Part shown: in pieces, positions 1-10,600 of the stretch
How positions within the stretch are numbered: position 1 is the first letter of the stretch
Layout of the letters: every line of letters starts with the position of its first letter
NCBI GenBank assembly: GCA_940337035.1
Contig: OW679197.1
Span: 63,137,903-63,201,902, forward strand
Direction: 5' to 3'
Origin: Agriotes lineatus
Lineage: Eukaryota > Arthropoda > Insecta > Coleoptera > Elateridae
Length of the DNA: 64,000 nucleotides
Made by a program: the position numbers and the translations under genes
The notes under the pieces: generated by a model
Databases searched by the model: none
Told to the model about the DNA's origin: nothing
What the model saw: the letters and a program-made list of their open reading frames with translations, nothing else

Positions 1-115
1 ACGAGCTGACGACCCCTCGGGTCATCTGTGCCTTGGATAAGCAAGCATATCCGACTACTAACATAAGGTCGTATATTTCTATAAATAACGAAGTTCACTT
101 AAATATTAAAGCCTA

Positions 116-1489
116 ATGGCTCATCTTCAACACACCACGATGCAATATAACAATCAACAAGCTGAACCGATGCAGGCTGAACAAAGTCAGCCGTGTCCGT
201 CTTACTATTTGAATTATCCTACAATTTATCAGCCATTGCCAGTTAACAATACATATCCACAATATTCTGTAAACCCTATGCAACAGCTCCCAAACAATCC
301 CTCACAACCTGCTGTGTCTAATCACCACTTCAGTATTCCTTATCTGTCACAATCACAATCACCTGCTCAAGAACAAGATTGGCAGCTAGTAGAAAGCAGA
401 AAACGTCAAAGAAATGTAGATAATAGTCCAGCACAATTGAAACAGGCAAAAATTACAAATTACTGGCTAAATAAACCAATAGAGACTGCTAACAGATATG
501 AGAGTCTAGATAAAGAAAATCCTAACGACAGCGCAGACATAACCACGAATAAAAAGGACTCAAAACCACCTCCAATTTTTGTATCCGGGGTCAAATTTCT
601 GCCTCCATTAATAGAGCTACTAGAGAATGTAGCTAAAAACGAATTTGAAATAAAAGTTCTCTACAACGATGAGGTGAAAATATTGCCCAAAAAATCGGAA
701 ATATACACAGCAATAATTAAAGCCCTATCTGAAAAAAATACTGAATTCCACTCATACCAACATAAACAACTTCGTAGTTTTAGAGTGGTTTTGCGCAACA
801 TTCATCCCAGTACTGACCCGGAAACCCTAAAAAAAGCAATAGAAGAACATAAGCACACAGTTACCAATATCTCTAACATAAGAAAACGAGGTACAAAAAT
901 ACAACTGCCGCTGTTCTATATCGATATCAAGCCGGCCCCCAATAACAAAGATATTTATAACATTGATAAAATCCTACACTCAATAGTAAAATTCGAACCC
1001 CCTAGGCCAAAACGAGAAATTCCTCAATGCACAAAATGTTAACGCCTAGGGCATACAAAAAACTTCTGTAATAGAAGCCCACGATGCGTGAAATGTGCTG
1101 GTAACCACTTAACTACACAATGCTTACGTAAAACTCGAAGCCCTGAAGTTAAATGTATTTTATGCGACGGCAACCACCCTGCAAACTATAGAGGCTGTTC
1201 TGTATATGAAGAACTTGAACAAAAAACATTCCCAGCACTTAGGCAAAGACAAATTAATAGAAGACAACCATCCTTTATACAGCCAGGAATTACACACGCA
1301 GATATCGTTAGTGGTAAAATTCATCAAGCTCAAGCCGCAACCATCAATCCACAACAACAAATGACGTCCTCACAACCGCCTCAACAATCAAATGACATGT
1401 ATGAATTAAAAACAATGATGAAGACCCTCATGGAGCAAATGTCAACTATGTTAAACCTCTTAACATCTCTGGTCTCAAAATTGTCTTAA
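116..1489 (+). pseudogene. Jockey-like ORF1 (gag-like nucleic-acid-binding protein), one nonsense codon
   Basis: This ORF encodes the RNA-binding ORF1 protein that packages retrotransposon RNA. The N-terminal third (residues 1-110) is rich in Gln, Pro, Asn and Tyr and looks disordered. A folded RRM-like region follows, and the C terminus holds three zinc knuckles: CTKC..GH....C (around 1028-1072), CVKC...H....C and CILC...H......C. An in-frame TAA at 1040-1042 interrupts the first knuckle right after its second Cys, where homologous knuckles usually carry Gln or Arg. A single C-to-T change of CAA would explain it. After the stop the frame stays open to TAA at 1487-1489, which overlaps the ORF2 start by one base (TAATG). 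The start at 116 is the first ATG in frame; no alternative was tested. Confidence 0.88.
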
Positions 1490-4180
1490 TGGCTCAATTT
1501 CTGAAACTCGCCGAATGGAATGCCAATGGCCTTCAACAGCATTCACTTGAAATCACTTCATTCATGCAGCACAACCTCATAGATGTTATGTTCATTTCAG
1601 AAGCTCGCTTTACTGATAGAAATTATTTGAAGATTCCGAACTACTCTGTTTATGTAACTCAGCACCCCGATGGTACAGCACACGCTGGCTCAGCCCTCAT
1701 AATTAAAAATTCAATAAAACACTATGAGATTCAGAAGTACTGCGAAGAACACATTCAAGCAACCTCAGTAGTAATTGAAGACTGGACAGGCCCGATAACT
1801 GTATCTGCAGTATACTGTCCTCCTCGGCACGTAAACAAACAGGAGCATTATGAGCACTACTTTAACTCGCTTGGTAACCGTTTCATTGCTGGAGGCGATT
1901 ATAACGCCAAGAACTCTCTATGGGGATCTAGAATAACAACCATTAAGGGAAGAGAACTTCTAAAGGCTATTTCCTCAAATAATCTGAACTATATTTCCAC
2001 CGGCGAACCAACCTACTGGCCTTCCGATCTTAATAAATTACCTGATTTTTTAGATCTCTGTCATTAAAAATATTAACCTGAACTACCTACAAGCCCAATC
2101 CAATCTAGACCTACCTTCTGACCACTCCCCTATCATACTTACTCTTGGCACACAAGTACTCCACATAGAAAAACCACCATCTCTCTCCAACAGGAAAACA
2201 GACTGGGACTACTTCAACGACAAGATAGAAGAGTCGATACAATTAGAAATCCCATTACAATCTGCAGAGGATCTAAGAAAAGCTCTAGAACACTTTAATC
2301 GAATAGTACAAGAAGCTGCATGGGAAGCTACTCCGAGAGAAACCCAAACAATACAAATAAACGACTGTCCAATAATGGTTAAACGTAAAATTGCAGTAAA
2401 AAGAAGACTGCGAAAACGGTGGCAAACTACTAGAGCCCCAACTGACAAATTGACCTTCAACCGAGCAACAGCTGAGCTCAAACTACTCCTCAGGCAATTA
2501 AAAAACCAATCACTGCAGCTGTACCTGGAAAAGTTATCACCCACTGGAGCTTCCGACTATACACTATGGAAAGCTACTAAAAAACTGAAAAGACCTACAC
2601 AACATATACCACCTCTTCGCCAAGAAGATGGAACCTGGGCTAGGAGCAACCACGAAAAATCACTAACATTTGCTAATCATCTTCAAAAGGTGTTTGAGCC
2701 ATACCCTACTGAAACCACCCCTGAGGCGGAGAGAGAAATCCACCAGTTTTTAGTTGCACCTTTCCAAATGAGTCTGCCAACCAAACCCTTCAAAACAAAA
2801 GAAGTTAGTGCTATCAGCAGATGTTTAAAAGGCAAAAAAGCACCTGGGTACGACCTTATCTCAAGTACAGTACTCAAGAAGTTACCAGAAATAGGCAAGA
2901 CATTCCTGACAAAACTATTTAATGCTGCACTTAGAATAGGATACTTCCCTGACCAATGGAAGGTCGCCTGTGTAATTCCCATCCTAAAACCTGGTAAACC
3001 ACCCGAACAGGTAGCCTCTTACAGACCCATAAGTCTTCTCCCACTTATTTCCAAAATATTTGAAAAGCTGATACTATCGAGACTCAAACCGCATATCCTG
3101 AATAACAACTTATTACCCCATCATCAATTTGGATTTCGTGAGCAGCACTCCACGGTTGAACAAGTGCACAGACTAGTTGATAAAATTTACAAAACATTAG
3201 AATCCAAGAGATACTGTTCTGCTGCGTTTCTCGACATTAGCCAGGCCTTTGACAAGGTCTGGCACAAAGGTCTATTATTTAAAATAAAAAGTGCATTCCC
3301 AGCTGACCTGTATCAGGTTCTAAAGTCATATTTAACTGACAGAAAATTTCTGGTAAAAATGTTCGATGAGACCACCACACTATATCCAGTAAATTCAGGG
3401 GTACCGCAGGGCAGTGTCTTGGGACCATTCCTATATTTACTATTCACTGCAGATATTCCTATAACCAGAGCCACGACAATAGCAACTTACGCTGATGACA
3501 CAGCCATCCTATCGACCCACACAGACTCCACAATTGCATCCCAAAATCTGCAAACCCATCTAAGAGCAGTACAAAACTGGTTTAAGAAATGGCGTATCAG
3601 GGCCAATGAGGCCAAGTCCTCCCATGTCACCTTTACGCTGAGACGAGAAACCTGCCCTTCTGTAACACTGAATGACCAGCCGATACCACAAAGTGACACT
3701 GTCAAATACTTGGGAATCCACCTGGATCGTCGACTTACCTGGAGACACCATGTATGGGCCAAAAGAAAGCAATTAGGATTAAAATACAGACAAATGTATT
3801 GGTTACTGGGCAGGCGATCACAACTATCAATAGATAACAAGGTCCTCCTCTATAAAGCAATTTTGAGACCAATCTGGACCTATGGTGTGCAGCTATGGGG
3901 TTCAGCAGCCAACTCTACTATTGACATAATCAGAAGATTCGAATCTAAAGTTCTTCGTCAGATTGTGAACGCCCCATGGTACGTCCCAAACGAGGTCATC
4001 AGGAGAGATCTTGGAATAAGTCCAATAAGTGAAATTATTGCAAATCAAAGTGTTTCTTATCACGACAGACTTTGTATACACCCGAACACTTTAGCTAGTG
4101 ACTTATCAGTTATCGATAACGGTGAAGTTCGAAGACTAAAGAGGTATAAACCCTCGGACCTACAAAATAGATTCAATTAG
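1489..4180 (+). pseudogene. Jockey-like ORF2: APE endonuclease plus reverse transcriptase, one frameshift
   Basis: ORF2 is the enzyme that nicks target DNA and reverse-transcribes the element at the nick. The N-terminal apurinic-type endonuclease (about residues 1-225) shows LAEWNANGL, ISEARF, GGDYNAKNSLWGSR and SDHSPIIL. The reverse transcriptase follows, with SYRPISLLP near 3015, AFLDISQAFDKVWH near 3225, SGVPQGSVLGP near 3395 and catalytic YADD at 3488-3499. The C-terminal region has LLYKAILRPIWTYGVQLWG, typical of the Jockey clade. The reading frame changes by one base between about 2053 and 2066, next to the endonuclease core: codons before are in frame 1 and everything from 2067 to 4180 is in frame 2, consistent with a 1-bp insertion. 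All catalytic motifs that can be checked are intact. Confidence 0.93.
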
Positions 4181-4401
4181 TACCTTTGTATAATGTAATG
4201 ACTAGTTAAGGTATAGTTAAGTTTCTTTGGTTAAGTCTGTCTGTTCATAACAAGTCCATCATTGGATAACCTATAACGAGCAATTACCATTGAGTAATTC
4301 CTCACGTGTCATACTCATCTATTCATAACATTTACTGAATGCTACATTATAATGGCAGATTGTAAATACTTGGATAACAATAAAAAAAAAAAAAAAAAAA
4401 A

Positions 4402-5440
4402 CCGCTCGGATGGTTATGTGGGTAGCCATACTGGTAAAAACATGTATGATTTTTTGGGCAAAATTTGTGATAGCGGCATGGCTAATATTGAAGGTGTAAC
4501 TTATTTACGATGTCAATGATCATAAAATAATGGCCATACTAATAGTGTAGTTGGTGGGAGGGGGTTATAAGGGTTGAAAATTGTACGCTTTTAAGTTATT
4601 TTAGTGATAGAGGCGCATAACGATCTTCTTGAGACAGCTGCTAACAAAAGCATATCTAATTCAGTAGAGTTGTAACATTGGCATATCTTACATTTGAAAT
4701 GTATAACTATCTAAAATATGTTTTATTTTTTAAAACATAGCGAAGATATTCGATTATTTACACTCGATGCATTAAATAAGCGTAGTGTTTCTTTATCGGT
4801 ATGATAATGGTTGCCATGTAGGGTAAAGGAATATTAAATTAAGATGCACCCATTGTATTTTGTAGTGCCTTGTTCTTTCTTCTTAGTTTCAGAGAGGCTT
4901 TGCGACTTCTAGCAGAGTTTCATGATCTTTAGAATTGCAAAACTTAATATTCCAACCAGCTATTATGAGTATATGTATTATTCTTTTTCCATATCGTTTT
5001 CTGAGGCTATCTTGTTCCATCTGCGAACATAATTGTCGTACAACTTCAGTGGATTGCTGGCCTGTTCCTCCATTACCCGGGCTTAGGACCGGCAACAACA
5101 CCACTAGGCTATTCAGTTTACCTAGAAGTGTTGCTGGCGGAGTTTTCATTAATATAATACAATAAAATACCTACCAATAATTTATTCTGGATGTTTATGA
5201 ATACGTCAATTTAAAAGTAATTCCAACATGACAATAATTAATGTACTATTTGATTGAAAAAGGGAGGAAGCTATTTGTGTCCGTACCCTGTCAAAGGACA
5301 GAAGCGTCAAATTGTTATTAAGGCACCCTAGCCTGTACCTCTTTTTTCTGTCTCGTCATAGCGAGTTGATTTTGAGATCCCTCATTCAGTGTAAAACTCG
5401 AAGAAGCCTGTTGACAGTAAACATTCACCATTTATTTAGT
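4402..5440. other. Unassigned stretch with one unexplained open frame
   Basis: I recognise no gene or element here. The minus strand holds an uninterrupted 86-codon frame at 4889-5149 with balanced codon use and segments such as LSPGNGGTGQQSTEVV and MEQDSLRKRYG, which reads more like coding sequence than its AT-rich surroundings. I cannot name a family, it does not match the next expected kinesin motor segment, and no clear splice acceptor precedes it. It could be an old exon or a transposon relic. Confidence 0.25.
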
Positions 5441-5745
5441 AGTAGCTGACCCGGCGAACGTTGTTTTCGATTATGACATGATGCGAAAAACCATTCAAAC
5501 CATTAAGCACAGAATCATAAAAGTATGACTGCAAATAGAAAGTCGTACAGCGTATAGAAAAACACACATTCGATATTTTCCAATTTTCCGGCTTTGGATT
5601 TTTCCGAATTTTCTTTTTTGCTAAACCATCTCGGGAGTAGGACGAACACAACAACAAAAATCATCCAAATCGGTCAAGTCGTTCTCGAGTTTTTGCGTTA
5701 CTAACACACTAACACACGGCGATTGATTTTTATATAATATACAGA
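5441..5745 (-). mobile_element. Short Helitron-like element
   Basis: Read on the minus strand, the segment begins TCTGTATATTATATAAAAAT and soon runs AAAACTCGAGAACGACTTG, both typical of insect Helitron 5' ends. It finishes GCCGGGTCAGCTACT, close to the usual ...GCCGGGTCAGCTAGT 3' end, but CTAG has become CTAC. It lies between A and T, as expected for Helitron insertion. There is no Rep/helicase coding and I do not see the usual GC hairpin near the 3' end, so it is a non-autonomous and possibly decayed copy. Confidence 0.5.
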
Positions 5746-5874
5746 TATTTGTTGTGGTAAGATCTTGTATAAATTCGCAAGTTTGTAATGGCATTAGCTA
5801 TTTTTTTGCTAAAACTTGAAAAAAGTGTTTAAGTGTGATTATGCTGTCGATAACAATGAATTTCGTGGCCTAAA

Positions 5875-6159
5875 TACAGGGTGTTTAAGAACTATGGGAT
5901 CAAACTACTAGGGGGTATTCAGTGCGACGGTAGAAGACATTTGAGTATAGGAACCCATGTCCGGAAATGTTTCCCTAGGGCACTGGGACAGTTTAAAAAC
6001 AAAATGTGTTTCAATTACTCAAATGTCAACGATAACGTACAGCAAGTTTGTAACAATTCATCCGTTCTTATGGACATGGGTTCCTATACTCAAATGTCTT
6101 CTACCGTCGCACTGAATACCCCCTAGTAGTTTGATCCCATAGTTCTATAACACCTTGTA
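5875..6159. repeat. Foldback MITE with about 85-bp inverted arms
   Basis: The left arm starts TACAGGGTGTTTAAGAACTA and the right arm ends as its reverse complement (TAGTTCTATAACACCTTGTA). The arms are almost perfectly complementary over about 85 bp and enclose a 95-bp loop. The TACAGGGTGTT terminus resembles the outer right end of the foldback at 62.2-63.2 kb. There is no coding capacity; an open frame across the loop is incidental. Confidence 0.85.
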
Positions 6160-6240
6160 TAAGTACATATAAGCACCGTCACAAACAAACTACTATGGTC
6201 AATGTGATTTAAACAATGATAGAATTTATCATTTGCAGTA

Positions 6241-7577
6241 TAGTCCAGTCACTATGTAATTTTTGCTTGAAAGTGAACCGAAATGTAAAATTCCTTGTTT
6301 GGGGTGGTGGGGGATGGTGGGGGGGGGGGGGGTAGTGGTCAGTAAAGTTAACTTCAAGTTGTCGACCAAGATTTCCTATGTGCTATTTTCGCCATCTTAA
6401 AAAAAGGTGCGTCTGATTTTTTTGCGATAACTCGTATTCCGTTAACGGTACATGAAAATAAACTAGACCTTGTATTTAAGATTTTTTATGCTCTACATTT
6501 TATGTTCAATTACTTTTCCCCGTACGAGAGATATTAGTCGAGATATCGAACGCGAAAGGAAACCGCTTGTATTTAGCAACGTCCTATTGAACCAAAAAGT
6601 ACCATGAGATAAAAAAATGATTCTGAGCAGGCCTTGATATGTGTTATACCTTTGGCAGTACTGAAGTGTGTTGTCAGTCTATGTCAAATTCGAGATTAAA
6701 AGGTTACGTTTTGTATGTTGTTTGACACAGACTGACGTAAAACTTAACCTGCAAATGACATACATAGACTGACAATACACTTCAGTACTGCCAAACGTAT
6801 AACACATATCAAGGCCTGCTCAGAATATTTTTTTTTATCTCATGGTAGTTATCAAAGCATATGAACTTGAGGCTCGGATTGTAACTGTATGTAGTACTTT
6901 GAACAAGGTTTAGTAGTAAAAATTCTTAAGAACTCATTTTTTGGGATGTTGGGGGTGCAGGAAAGTTGAACTTTCAGTTTTTCACTCAGATTTTTAATGA
7001 AATATAATGATTCTAATAATATAATGAAGTTTATTAGGTTATTTATGTAATAGTACGATACAAGAAATCAAAATTACGCACCGACTTGACCATTTTGATG
7101 CGCTCTACAAGTCGTAATTTTAGTCGCATTTCAATTTATAATAGGTCAAATTGCACGTATTTTCAAGCTCTACAATCTACAAGTTTAATAAAAACTACTT
7201 TTTTGCTAAATAGGACGATAAACAAAATACAAGCGAAGAAGCACGAAAAAAGATCTCGACCCCATCAGGGTTTCCTTTCGCTTTCGATATCTCGACTAAT
7301 ATAACCCGTACGTGGAAAAGTAATTGAACACAAATTGTAGAGCAAAAAAAGTTGTAAACAAAAGGTCTGCTTTATTTTCATGTACCGTTCACGGGCACTG
7401 AGTTATCGCAAAAAATCAAACGCATTTTTTTTAAGATGGTGGAACAGCACATAGAAAAACTAGGTCGACAACTTGGAGTTAAGCTTCTCCTGAACCCCCT
7501 TTCCCCACTTCAACGCCCCAAAAAAGGGGTTCACTCTCAAGCAGATGCATTTTTTTTTGTTCATTGTGACTGGACTA
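6241..7577. mobile_element. 1.3-kb foldback DNA element with TAGTCCAGTCAC ends
   Basis: The left end TAGTCCAGTCACTATG is mirrored at 7562-7577 (CATTGTGACTGGACTA). Diverged inverted arms of about 300 bp run inward (6241-6567 against 7270-7577), sharing for example GTCGACCAAG/CTAGGTCGAC and the GTTCAATTACTTTTCC block. GTA flanks both sides and could be a short target duplication. A G-rich tract (13 consecutive G at about 6319-6331) lies in the left arm. No transposase is seen. A second palindromic element is nested inside at 6600-6847. Confidence 0.75.
6600..6847. repeat. Nested palindromic MITE (TACCATGAGATAAAAAA ends)
   Basis: TACCATGAGATAAAAAA at the left and its complement at the right bound arms of about 115 bp that share the blocks GAGCAGGCCTTGATATGTG and GGCAGTACTGAAGTGT. 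The centre carries a second palindrome around GTTTGACACAGACTGACG. Related centre sequences occur at 14440-14545, 15585-15716 and 16085-16205. Confidence 0.8.
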
Positions 7578-7625
7578 GTAATTTATATCCATTTTAAGAG
7601 TATTTTAACAAAATAGCGAACAAAC

Positions 7626-10600
7626 CCAGCTAGATCCACCAATGTAAGTTTCGACCTCCTCACTTTTCCAGATTCGATGTTTTTCGCAGCTATGCCGATG
7701 GTAAAAATGCAATGGGATCTCGAAGAATACATGTTCATGGGCGTTTCAACTGTAATTCTGAAAACAATAGCGACAGGAATGTGAGTGCCACTAAAAGTCC
7801 AATAAAATTATTTTATGTGGAGCTTATTCGTCCTTATGTCTGGAATTTCTTAGTGAATCCCCCAGTTTAATTAAGGTTCGGAAGACATAAACGTATTATC
7901 CGGTGTTCTGTTACTAAAACTGAGAATGAACCCTAACCTGTTAGCGTCCCCTTGTAGAAGCAGTCTCATGGCTTCCTGTTCGGTGGCAACCTTTTGGATG
8001 GTCAAGTTACGGAGGTGGAATTCGCCGTTACCATAGTCGTGGAGCGAGACTTTCCTGCAAAGCGCAACCTTTATATAAGTTGCCTATGTTGAAGGTAGTA
8101 TAAGTATCAAATTTGTAGAATATTTGCAGAACAAGCATTCCAAATCTGATTTTGCACTTATTGAGGTTTATTTTTTATTTGATTTTTCACCATAAAGCTT
8201 TTATTAATGTAATAATTAGGTATTTTTGAAATTGCTACATGAATTGTTAGAAAGGAAATTTGAAAACATATACTCTTTACTTCCCTCGCCTAAAAGACAA
8301 AGGAAGTATTGTAATCGCGTAAAAATAACCTTTCGTTCAGTTCTTCACGTTTCAGGGTCCCTAGATGAAGAACAGAGGGTTTTTTCAATTCCGTCCGTTT
8401 GTCTGTTTGTTTGTTTATCTATCCATCTGTCTGCTTGTCTGTGTGTCTGTCTGTTTGTTTGTCTGTCCGTGTGTCTGTCTGTTTGTTTGTCTGTCTGCCT
8501 CCCTGTTGCCGGTATAACTCAAGAACTATTTGCTGGAAGGCGATATTTTGTATGCGGATTATATGCATTCCTGTCATGAAACCGAGAAATTTTCGGTAAA
8601 ATATATACAGGGCGAGCACTTAAAAAAAATTCTGCCTATTTTTGCTTTAACTCAAGAACTATTATTTAAATAACACTAGTATTTGGCATATAGCTTAGGT
8701 TTTTATTCTTGAGGAAAATATGAATATTTTGAACCTTATATATACAGGGTGGACAATTAAAAACATTTACTTTCTTTTTTATATTTTTAACAGTTTTTGT
8801 TTTAAAACTTTCACTTGCGAGGGAAGTTGCGAGTAAATCTCTTTACTGATTTTTTAAATAATACTCAAGTAAACATTTTAGCATAAAATGACAAAAAAAT
8901 AATTATATAGTCAGCCATTTAAAAAAAGATGCTCATATCACAGCCAGGCTATTTCAACAAATAAAACAACTATATTAATTATGTAAGAATAAAAAATAAG
9001 TTTTATTAGCAGGTGCCTCATTTGTAATATTAATCATCGACGTATAGAAATGGACCGCTAGTCAGAGCTGCGCGAGCCAAACGGGATAGAAAGAGAACGC
9101 ATATGACTTGAGAACGCTCTGTCCGTGTTGGCGCTCAGTAGCGTACGGCGCGACCGCCCTGTCGCTGTGACGTCATTTTCTGTCTGCCAATAGAAGGCCG
9201 GCAGGAAAAGGAACATTTTCTGTCGGCCAATAGGAGGCCGGCAGGAAAAGAAAAGATAGTTCTAAAAGTGTTCTCTTTCTCTTTCTAACGCAAAAAGTTG
9301 CGCAGTCGTCCATTAGCGGTCCATTTCTATATGTCGATGATATTAATTCGTTTGTTATACCTATAGGCTAAAGACAAGGCACTCTGTAACAAACAACCTC
9401 TTTTCCTAGCAATACACTTAGCCTGCTGTATCACGTGAAAAAAAAATATGTGAGATTATTTTCCTTTTGATATGTCATAAATAAGTCTGTTATTTCTACT
9501 AAAATATCTTACCTTGCTCGATTTTTTACAACAAATTCATTATTTGATATGGCGTAATTCCCTGCTTCTATAGGCCTGAAACACATTACTATAAGTAAAT
9601 TATTTATTAATCTAGTAAAAACCTGAATATTATTGTTATATAAAAGGCAGTTCTACAACTCTAACAAACTCTAATGGTTAGAATGCGATTAACTTACTTA
9701 TGAACTGATAATGTGACAAAACGAGTGTTTTGACGTTATAATTAGTTAAACAACGTTTCCCAAATTTATAAAGTCATGCAATAAAGATTATTTGTAGATG
9801 AAATTGTATGCTATTTCTGCATCTATTTCAAAATTCATATTTTTATTATCGGTGCATGCAATTATAAACTAAAAATTCAAGGGTAATTTAAAAGCGGATG
9901 TGATTTTTCATCAATGTACACATTATGTGGCATCCCTTCTTCACGAAGTAACATTAAAATAACGTTCTTGATTAAAAGAGGCGCTATTTACCATAATATG
10001 CCCGCGAAGATGGCAAAGGTATGCGCATAATATTGACAGCCATTCTGTTTCTTTAGTTTCTTCACTACTTCTTTGTTTTCAAACAATGTTTATTTATTAT
10101 ACCGATGGGGCCACAATTATACAGTCCATTCCAATTAAAATGAGCCACCCCATTATTAAAAGCCAACTCGTGTAAAGATTATGGGAGTTCTAGTTGTTAC
10201 CGGTTTTATTTTAGTTTTTTTTCTTGCAAAAAGGTGTTGTACTCACAAGTAAGAAGGTTATAAAAGGTGTGAGCCCATAACATTACTTTTTTGCGGATTA
10301 CCATTTTTAGGGTGAATTTTCTCGGAAACTACTGAACCGATTTTGAAAAACTAAAAAGTATTAAAGAACGAATTTGATACCCTTTAAGACCACCTTTCCT
10401 ATTTGAACATTTTGACGTTTGTGTTGGTGGGGGAGGGGCTAACTCTGAACGAGTAAATTTTGACACAAAAATGTGTCCCCCTGAAAAGAAAAATTGGCGT
10501 ATTTTAGGATTTTTCTATAAATATAAAAATAACGGAATTATACGGGGTGGCTCGTTTTTATTGGAATGCACTAACAGCAATGAGATAACATGAACAAGAA

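Larger units (their letters stand above)
1..4401 (+). mobile_element. Jockey-like non-LTR retrotransposon (copy 1), nearly full length
   Basis: This is a LINE-type retrotransposon with the standard two-ORF plan: a 5' leader of about 115 bp, a gag-like ORF1, an APE endonuclease/reverse transcriptase ORF2, a 220-bp 3' UTR and a 20-nt poly(A) tail at 4382-4401. The leader carries the motif CCCTCGGGTCATCTG at about 25-40, and a near match occurs at 19606-19620 just upstream of the second Jockey-like copy, so it is probably part of the conserved 5' UTR/internal promoter. The true 5' end and target-site duplication lie at or beyond the window edge. There are only two visible lesions (one stop, one frameshift) and the tail is pure A, so insertion was recent. 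It is read on the plus strand, opposite to the kinesin gene at 7.6-13.6 kb, and may sit in that gene's intron. Confidence 0.92.

Noticed and set aside
2209..3840. Several minus-strand frames of 70-117 codons
   Set aside because: They are antisense shadows of the Jockey ORF2.
5436..5657. 73-codon minus-strand frame ending NNVRRVSYY
   Set aside because: It coincides with the Helitron-like element's 3' end, which is non-coding in this class.
6319..6331. The G-run as a functional G-quadruplex regulator
   Set aside because: It is a single homopolymer tract in a foldback arm; length slippage is more likely than function.
8226..8619. Open frames on both strands with Cys/Val/Ser/Leu or Thr/Asp/Lys/Gln tetrapeptide runs
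   Set aside because: They are translations of the (GTCT)n/(GTTT)n microsatellite inside a dispersed repeat; all frames of such a repeat stay open.
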